Assembly: GCA_035610835.1 (NCBI GenBank)
Contig: CM069457.1
Coordinates: 37,040,553-37,104,552, forward strand
Origin: Ophiura sarsii
Taxonomy: Eukaryota; Echinodermata; Ophiuroidea; Amphilepidida; Ophiuridae
Reading direction: 5' to 3'
DNA length: 64,000 nt
Part shown: piece by piece, positions 55,979-64,000 of the stretch
Layout of the letters: every line of letters begins with the position of its first letter
How positions within the stretch are numbered: the stretch's first letter is position 1
Position numbers and translations under genes: made by a program
The notes under the pieces: model-generated
Seen by the model: the letters and a program-made list of their open reading frames with translations, nothing else
What the model was told of the DNA's origin: nothing
Database searches by the model: none

Positions 55979-57395
55979 CTAGACATGACCTGTGATCGGA
56001 GATCACGAATATTAGTCGGGTGTGTTACATGTTAACCCCTTCGAGTGGTAAATGGAGTAAATAAATACAGTTGAACCCCTAGTGACCTTTTCTTGACCTC
56101 TGACCCAAAACTTGTAATTGACTTTTTTGCTTGGCTGATCAATGCGCACAAGAAAAAGGTAGTCCCGTGAAAATCGGAGCATGTTTTAAGATTTTCACTT
56201 GTAAAGTTCAATGACCTCTAGTGACCCCGTGTGACATGTCACTTTTAGTGGAGAAGGACCCTATATGAACATGGATGAGAGTAACCTTTTGACTAATTCT
56301 GACAATCATAGGTCATTTCCTCTCGGACAAGTAGCATTTTGTGTGAATGGAGTGAACATTTACATTTTGACCCCTAGTGACCCCAAATATTTTTTGATTT
56401 TAAAAACCGAACTATTGTACATGCGTACGGTCAAAAGAAATATGTTGACCAATTCTGACGATCCTAGGTCATTTCACTAAATTGCAAATGCGTTTTTAGT
56501 GAAAATCACGTTTTGACCCCTAGTGACCTTTTTTTGACCTCTGACCCAAAACTTGTAATTGACTTTTTTGCTTGGCTGATCAATGCGCACAAGAAAAAAG
56601 TATTCTTGTTAAAATCGGAGCATGTCTTAAGATTTTCACCTGTATAGTTCAATGACCTCTAGTGACCTCGTGTAACATGTCACTTTTAATGGAGAAGGAC
56701 CCTATATGGACATGGATAAGAGGAATCTTTTGACCAATTCTGACAATCATAGGTCATTATCTCTTGGACAAGTAGTATTTTGAGTGCGAGGAGTGAAAAT
56801 GTACATTTTGACCCCTAGTGACCTTTTTTTGACCTTTGATCTTAACAATATGATTGACTTTTGTTCTTGTCTCATCAATGCCCACAAAATAAAAGAAACC
56901 CGGTCAAAATCGGAGCATGCGTTATATTTTCCCCCTGTAAAGTTCAATGACCCCTAGTGACCCCGTTTGACATGTCACTTTTAGTGTGGAAGGACCCTAT
57001 ATGAACATTGATCCAAGGAATCTTTTGACCAATTCTGAGTATCATCAGTCATTTTCCCTCGGACAAGTAGGGTTTTGAGTGAATGGAGTAAAATTTACAT
57101 AGTGACCCCTAGTGACCCCAAATGATTTTTAATTTTAAAAACCGTTCTTTTGTACATGCGTACGGTCAAAAGGAATATGTGGACCAATTTTGACGATCCT
57201 AGGTCATTTCACTAAATTGGAAATGCGTTTTAAGTGAAAATCACGTTTTGACCCCTAGTGACCCCTGTGTGACCTTTGACCCCTTATGCTTTTCAACCTG
57301 AGTAGTGGTGCACACAAGGGTTCTTATGACCAAATATGGTCAAAATCGGGTCAATGGTTACGGAGCTATAAGTCCCATGACAGAAGAAGAAGAAA
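55979..57395 (+). repeat. Satellite unit 4 (type A, 1417 bp)
   Basis: Short-tailed like unit 1 (GAAGAAGAAGAAACTAGAC) and identical in length. It also has ACATAGTGACCCC, shared with unit 5 and not unit 1, a sign of partial homogenisation across neighbours. Confidence 0.9.
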
Positions 57396-58845
57396 CTAGA
57401 CATGACCTGTGATCGGAGATCACGAATATTAGTCGGGTGTGTTACATGTTAACCCCTTCGAGTGGTAAATGGATTAAATAAATACAGTTGAACCCCTAGT
57501 GACCTTTTCTTGACCTCTGACCCAAAACTTGTAATTGACTTTTTTGCTTGGCTGATCAATGCGCACAAGAAAAAGGTAGTCCCGTCAAAATCGGAGCATG
57601 TTTTAAGATTTTCACCTGTAAAGTTCAATGACCTCTAGTGACCCCGTGTGACATGTCACTTTTAGTGGAGAATGACCCTATATGAACATGGATGAGAGGA
57701 ACATTTTGACTAATTCTGACAATCATAGGTCATTTCCTCTCGGACAAGTAGCATTTTGAGTGAATGGAGTGAAAATTTACATTTTGACCCCTAGTGACCC
57801 CAAATATTTTTTGATTTTAAAAACCGAACTATTGTACATGCGTACGGTCAAAAGAAATATGTTGACCAATTCTGACGATCCTAGGTCATTTCACTAAATT
57901 GCAAATGCGTTTTTAGTGAAAATCACGTTTTGACCCCTAGTGACCTTTTCTTGACCTCTGACCCAAAACTTGTAATTGACTTTTTTGCTTGGCTGATCAA
58001 TGCGCACGAGGAAAAAGTAATCTTGTTAAAATCGGAGCATGTCTTAAGATTTTCACTTGTATAGTTCAATGACCTCTAGTGACCTCGTGTAACATGTCAC
58101 TTTTAGTGGATAAGGACCCTATATGGACATGGATAAGAGGAATCTTTTGACCAATTCTGACAATCATAGGTCATTATCTCTCGGACAAGTAGTATTTTGA
58201 GTGCGAGGAGTGAAAATGTACATTTTGACCCCTAGTGACCTTTTCTTGACCTTTGATCTTAACAATATGATTGACTTTTGTTCTTGTTTTATCAATGCCC
58301 ACAAAATAAAAGAAACCCGGTCAAAATCGGAGCATGCGTTATATTTTCCCCCTGTAAAGTTCAATGACCCCTAGTGACCCCGTTTGATATGTCACTTTTA
58401 GTATGGAAGGACCCTATATGAACATTGATCCAAGGAATCTTTTGACCAATTCTGAGTATCATCAGTCATTTTCCCTCGGACAAGTAGGGTTTTGAGTGAA
58501 TGGAGTAAAATTTACATAGTGACCCCTAGTGACCCCAAATGATTTTTAATTTTAAAAACCGTTCTTTTGTACATGCGTACGGTCAAAAGGAATATGTGGA
58601 CCAATTTTGACGATCCTAGGTCATTTCACTAAATTGGAAATGCGTTTTAAGTGAAAATCACGTTTTGACCCCTAGTGACCCCTGTGTGACCTTTGACCCC
58701 TTATGCTTTTCAACCTGAGTAGTGGTGCACACAAGGGTTCTTATGACCAAATATGGTCAAAATCGGGTCAATGGTTACGGAGCTATAGGTCCCATGACAG
58801 AAGAAGAAAGATTTCTTGTTTTTGTCAACCAAATACAAAAACATA
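57396..58845 (+). repeat. Satellite unit 5 (type B, 1450 bp)
   Basis: Long-tailed, same length as unit 2. Both use TTTTCTTGACC in the second sub-repeat, where units 1, 3, 4 and 6 have TTTTTTTGACC. Confidence 0.9.
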
Positions 58846-60296
58846 CTAGACATGACCTGTGATCGGAGATCACGAATATTAGTCGGGTGTGTTACATGTT
58901 AACCCCTTCGAGTGGTAAATGGAGTAAATAAATACAGTTGAACCCCTAGTGACCTTTTCTTGACCTCTGACCCAAAACTTGTAATTGACTTTTTTGCTTG
59001 GCTGATCAATGCGCACAAGAAAAAGGTAGTCCCGTCAAAATCGGAGCATGTTTTAAGATTTTCACTTGTAAAGTTCAATGACCTCTAGTGACCCCGTGTG
59101 ACATGTCACTTTTAGTGGAGAAGGACCCTATATGAACATGGATGAGAGGAACCTTTTGACTAATTCTGACAATCATAGGTCATTTCCTCTCGGACAAGTA
59201 GCATTTTGAGTGAATGGAGTGAAAATTTACATTTTGACCCCTAGTGACCCCAAATATATTTTGATTTTAAAAACCGAACTATTGTACATGCGTACGGTCA
59301 AAAGGAATATGTTGACCAATTCTGACGATCCTAGGTCATTTCACTAAATTGCAAATGCGTTTTTAGTGAAAATCACGTTTTGACCCCTAGTGACCTTTTT
59401 TTGACCTCTGACCCAAAACTTGTAATTGACTTTTTTGCTTGGCTGATCAATGCGCACAAGAAAAAAGTAGTCTTGTTAAAATCAGAGCATGTCTTAAGAT
59501 TTTCACTTGTATAGTTCAATGACCTCTAGTGACCTCGTGTGACATGTCACTTTTAGTGGAGAAGGACCCTATATGGACATGGATAAGAGGAATCTTTTGA
59601 CTAATTATGACAATCATAGGTCATTATCTCTTGGACAAGTAGTATTTTGAGTGCGAGGAGTGAAAATGTACATTTTGACCCCTAGTGACCTTTTCTTGAC
59701 CTTTGATCTTAACGGTATGATTGACTTTTGTTCTTGTCACATCAATGCCCACAAAATAAAAGAAACCCGGTCAAAATCGGAGCATGCCTTTTATTTTCCC
59801 CTTGTAAAGTTCAATGACCTCTAGTGACCCCGTTTGACATGTCACTTTTAGTGTGGAAGGACCCTATATGAACATTGATCCAAGAAATCTTTTGACTAAT
59901 TCTGAGTATCATCAGTCATTTTCCCTCGGACAAGTAGGGTTTTGAGTGAATGGAGTAAAATTTACATTTTGACCCCTAGTGACCCCAAATGATTTTTAAT
60001 TTTAAAAACCTTTCTTTTGTACATGCGTACGGTCAAAAGGAATATGTTGACCAATTCTGACGATCCTAGGTCATTTCACTAAATTGGAAATGCGTTTTAA
60101 GTGAAAATCACGTTTTGACCCCTAGTGACCCCTGTGTGACCTTTGACCCCTTATGCTTTTCAACCTGAGTAGTGGTGCACATAAGGGTTCTTATGACCAA
60201 ATATGGTCAAAATCGGCTCAATGGTTACGGAGCTATAGGTCTCATGACAGAAGAAAAAAAGATTTCTTGTTTTTGTCAACCAAATACAAAAACATA
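58846..60296 (+). repeat. Satellite unit 6 (type C, 1451 bp)
   Basis: Carries all the type-C variants seen in unit 3, including ATCGGCTCAATGG and GGTCTCATGACAG with an AAGAAAAAAAG tail start. Confidence 0.9.
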
Positions 60297-61771
60297 CTAG
60301 ACATGACCTGTGATCGGAGATCACGAATATTAGTCGGGTGTGTTACATGTTAACCCCTTCGAGTGGTAAATGGAGTAAATAAATACAGTTGAACCCCTAG
60401 TGACCTTTTCTTGACCTCTGACGCAAAACTTGTAATTGACTTTTTTGCTTGGCTGATCAATGCGCACAAGAAAAAGGTAGTCCCGTCAAAATCGGAGCAT
60501 GTTTTAAGATTTTCACCTGTAAAGTTCAATGACCTCTAGTGACCCCGTGTGACATGTCACTTTTAGTGGAGAAGGACCCTATATGAACATGGATGAGAGG
60601 AACCTTTTGACTAATTCTGACAATCATAGGTCATTTCCTCTCGGACAAGTAGCATTTTGAGTGAATGGAGTGAAAATTTACATTTTGACCCCTAGTGACC
60701 CCAAATATTTTTTGATTTTAAAAACCGAACTATTGTACATGCGTACGGTCAAAAGGAATATGTTGACCAATTCTGACGATCCTAGGTCATTTCACTAAAT
60801 TGCAAATGCGTTTTTAGTGAAAATCACGTTTTGACCCCTAGTGACCTTTTCTTGACCTCTGACCCAAAACTTGTAATTGACTTTTTTGCTTGGCTGATCA
60901 ATGCGCACAAGAAAAAAGTAGTCCCGTTAAAATCGGAGCATGTCTTAAGATTTTCACCTGTATAGTTCAATGACCTCTAGTGACCTCGTGTGACATGTCA
61001 CTTTTAGTGGAGAAGGACCCTATATGGACATGGATAAGAGGAATCTTTTGACTAATTCTGACAATCATAGGTCATTATCTCTTGGACAAGTAGTATTTTG
61101 AGTGCGAGGAGTGAAAATGTACATTTTGACCCCTAGTGACCTTTTCTTGACCTTTGATATTAACAATATGATTGACTTTTGTTCTTGTCTTATCAATGCC
61201 CACAAAATAAAAGAAACCCGGTCAAAATCGGAGCATGCGTTATATTTTCCCACTGTAAAGTTCAATGACCCCTAGTGACCCTGTTTGATATGTCACTTTT
61301 AGTGTGGAAGGACCCTATATGAACATTGATCCAAGGAATCTTTTGACCAATTCTGAGTATCATCAGTCATTTTCCCTCGGACAAGTAGGGTTTTGAGTGA
61401 ATGGAGTAAAATTTACATTTTGACCCCTAGTGACCCCAAATGATTTTTAATTTTAAAAACCGTTCTTTTGTACATGCGTACGGTCAAAAGGAATATGTGG
61501 ACCAATTTTGACGATCCTAGGTCATTTCACTAAATTGGAAATGCGTTTTAAGTGAAAATCACGTTTTGACCCCTAGTGACCCCTGTGTGACCTTTGACCC
61601 CTTATGCTTTTCAACCTGAGTAGTGGTGCACACAAGGGTTCTTATGACCAAATATGGTCAAAATCGGGTCAATGGTTACGGAGCTATAGGTCCCATGACA
61701 GAAGAAAGAAAGAAGAAAGAAGAAAGAAACAGGACAAATACAGTATATTAGTCGTTTCTCGACTAATATAA
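60297..61771 (+). repeat. Satellite unit 7, variant tail (1475 bp)
   Basis: The body resembles the other full units. The tail is replaced by a (GAA)n-like stretch (about 61,697-61,729) and a perfect 11-bp-arm hairpin TATATTAGTCG-TTTCT-CGACTAATATA (61,744-61,770). Confidence 0.9.
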
Positions 61772-62780
61772 CTAGACATGACCTGTAATCGGAGATCACG
61801 AATATTAGTCGGGTGTGTTACATGTTAACCCCTTCGAGTGGTAAATGGAGTAAATAAATACAGTTGAACCCCTAGTGACCTTTTCTTGACCTCTGACCCA
61901 AAACTTGTAATTGACTTTTTTGCTTTGCTGATCAATGCGCACAAGAAAAAAGTAGTCCCGTCAAAATCGGAGCATGTCTTAAGATTTTCACCTGTAAAGT
62001 TCAATGACCTCTAGTGACCCCGTTTGACATGTCACTTTTAGTGGAGAAGGACCCTATATGAACATGGATGAGAGGAATCTTTTGACTAATTCTGACAATC
62101 ATAGGTCATTATCTCTTGGACAAGTAGTATTTTGAGTGCGAGGAGTAAAAATGTACATTTTGACCCCTAGTGACCTTTTATTGACCTTTGATCTTAACGG
62201 TATGATTGACTTTTGTTCTTGTCTTATCAATGCCCACAAAATAAAAGAAACCCGGTCAAAATCGAAGCATGTCTTATATTTTCCCCCTGTAAAGTTCAAT
62301 GACCTCTAGTGACCTCGTTTGACATGTCACTTTTAGTGTGGAAGGACCCTATATGAACATTGATCAAAGGAATCTTTTGACTAATTCTGAGTATCATCAG
62401 TCATTTTCCCTCGGACAAGTAGGGTTTTGAGTGAATGGAGTAAAATTTACATTTTGACCCCTAGTGACCCCAAATGATTTTTAATTTTAAAAACCGTTCT
62501 TTTGTACATGCGTACGGTCAAAAGGAACATGTTGACCAATTCTGAAGATCCTAGGTCATTTCACTAAATTGCAAATGCGTTTTAAGTGAAAATCACGTTT
62601 TGACCCCTAGTGACCCCTGTGTGACCTTTGACCCCTTATGCTTTACAACCTAAGTAGTGGTGCACATAAGGGTTCTTATGACCAAATATGGTTAAAATCG
62701 GGTCAATGGTTACGGAGCTATAGGTCCCATGACAGAAGAAGAAAGATTTCTTGTTTTTGTCAACCAAATACAAAAACATA
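61772..62780 (+). repeat. Satellite unit 8, shortened (1009 bp)
   Basis: Long-tailed but lacks one sub-repeat: exactly 441 bp less than a 1450-bp unit. The first sub-repeat changes to second-sub-repeat sequence (TCATTATCTCTTGGACAAG) near 62,105, which indicates a crossover between sub-repeats. Confidence 0.9.
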
Positions 62781-63756
62781 CTAGACATGACCTGTGATCG
62801 GAGATCACGAATATTAGTCGGGTGTGTTACATGTTAACCCCTTCGAGTGGTAAATGGAGTAAATAAATACAGTTGAACCCCTAGTGACCTTTTCTTGACC
62901 TCTGACCCAAAACTTGTCATTGACTTTTTTGCTTGGCTGATCAATGCGCACAAGAAAAAAGTAGTCCCGTCAAAATCGGAGCATGTCTTAAGATTTTCAC
63001 TTGTATAGTTCAATGACCTCTAGTGACCTCGTGTGACATGTCACTTTTAGTGGAGAAGGACCCTATATGGACATGGATAAGAGGAATCTTTTGACCAATT
63101 CTGACAATCATAGGTCATTATCTCTTGGACAAGTAGTATTTTGAGTGCGAGGAGTGAAAATGTACATTTTGACCCCTATTGACCTTTTTTTGACCTCTGA
63201 CCTAAAACTTGTAATTGACTTTTTTGCTTGGCTGATTAATGCGCACAAAAAAAAAGTAGTCCCGTCAAAATCGGAGCATGTCTTAAGATTTTCACCTGTA
63301 TAGTTCAATGACCTCTAGTGACCCCGTGTGACATGTCACTTTTAGTGGAGAAGGACCCTATATGAACATGGATGAGAGGAATCTTTTGACTAATTCTGAC
63401 AATCATAGGTCATTTCCTCTCGGACAAGTAGCATTTTGAGTGAATGACGAAAAATTTACATTTTGACCCCTAGTGACCCCAAATATTTTTTGATTTTAAA
63501 AACCGAACTATTGTACATGCGTACGGTCAAAAGGAACATGTTGACCAATTCTGAAGATCCTAGGTCATTTCACTTAATTGCAAATGCGTTTTAAGTGAAA
63601 ATCACGTTTTGGCCCCTAGTGACCCCTGTGTGACCTTTGACCCCTTATGCTTTACAACCTGAGTAGTGGTGCACATAAGGGTTCTTATGACCAAATATGG
63701 TCAAAATCGGGTCAATGGTTACGGAGCTATAGGTCCCATGACAGAAGAAGAAAGAA
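62781..63756 (+). repeat. Satellite unit 9, shortened (976 bp)
   Basis: Short-tailed and exactly 441 bp less than the 1417-bp unit. The sub-repeat order differs from unit 8: a TATCTCTTGGACAAG sub-repeat comes first and a CTCTCGGACAAGTAGC one second. Confidence 0.9.
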
Positions 63757-64000
63757 CTAGACATGACCTGTGATCGGAGATCACGAATATTAGTCGGGTG
63801 TGTTACATGTTAACCCCTTCGAGTGGTAAATGGAGTAAATAAATACAGTTGAACCCCTAGTGACCTTTTCTTGACCTCTGACCCAAAACTTGTAATTGAC
63901 TTTTTTGCTTGGCTGATCAATGCGCACAAGAAAAAGGTAGTCCCGTCAAAATCGGAGCATGTTTTAAGATTTTCACCTGTAAAGTTCAATGACCTCTAGT
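63757..64000 (+). repeat. Satellite unit 10, cut by window end
   Basis: The first ~244 bp of a further unit, matching unit starts, so the array continues beyond the window. Confidence 0.9.

Larger units (their letters stand above)
51661..64000. repeat. Complex satellite with higher-order structure
   Basis: An uninterrupted direct tandem array marked by CTAGACATGACCTGTGATCG at 51,661, 53,078, 54,528, 55,979, 57,396, 58,846, 60,297, 61,772, 62,781 and 63,757. Each full unit holds three related sub-repeats (starting near TTTTCTTGACC or TTTTTTTGACC, ~440, ~297 and ~435+ bp) joined by TGACCCCTAGTGACC. The word TGACC is extremely frequent. No transposon insertion was seen inside. The array runs off the window end. 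Confidence 0.95.

Noticed and set aside
53846..63308. Recurrent 66-codon minus-strand open frames in the satellite
   Set aside because: They recur only because the satellite unit recurs, appear in a subset of sub-repeats and show no codon-level constraint by eye.

Overview
This window looks like non-coding, repeat-dominated DNA from an animal nuclear genome. It is AT-rich and contains no recognisable host gene. Its recognisable content is animal transposon remnants (non-LTR retrotransposon 3' ends, hAT-like, Tc1/mariner-like, TTAA-type, Harbinger-like and Helitron-like non-autonomous elements), tRNA-like SINE heads, a U2 snRNA-like fragment, interstitial telomere-like CCCTAA repeats and a long complex satellite. 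A marine invertebrate is likely, perhaps an echinoderm or another invertebrate deuterostome. That placement rests on general impression (element styles, frequent TAGGCCTA words) and is not proven by the sequence.

Layout. (1) 1-51.6 kb is a mosaic of dispersed elements and local duplications. A ~245-bp TTAA-flanked miniature element with CACTTTCCACGCGGC termini occurs 15 times up to 47.9 kb. Other elements include foldbacks (4.2, 31.2, 48.4 and 50.9 kb), Tc1-like long-TIR elements (9.2 and 36.1 kb), hAT-like elements with 7/8 or exact 8-bp target duplications (7.8, 29.2 and 40.0 kb), LINE 3' ends (6.5, 28.1, 34.4 and 38.6 kb) and a 1.4-kb Helitron-like element carrying a nested Harbinger-like element (42.9-44.3 kb). 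At least nine local duplications occur, often with an element inserted in only one copy. (2) Four loci (22.2, 24.9, 35.2 and 49.2 kb) carry an element whose core is an ordered array of short palindromes and whose ends carry a shared GGAAAAAGTGTACTTTAGGT block. The 49-kb relative uses a different palindrome and also contains the U2-like fragment. I regard this as the most unusual item. (3) From 51,661 to the window end there is an uninterrupted satellite. Its ~1.42-1.45-kb units form two consecutive 4,318-bp trimers, followed by a variant unit and two units shortened by 441 bp. The satellite is dense in TGACC words, including direct repeats that match nuclear-receptor DR1 sites.

No genes act together here. 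The biology is that of mobile elements, local duplication and satellite evolution. Coordinates of degenerate copies are accurate to a few bases at best, and superfamily names rest on termini and target duplications because no transposase coding sequence is present.
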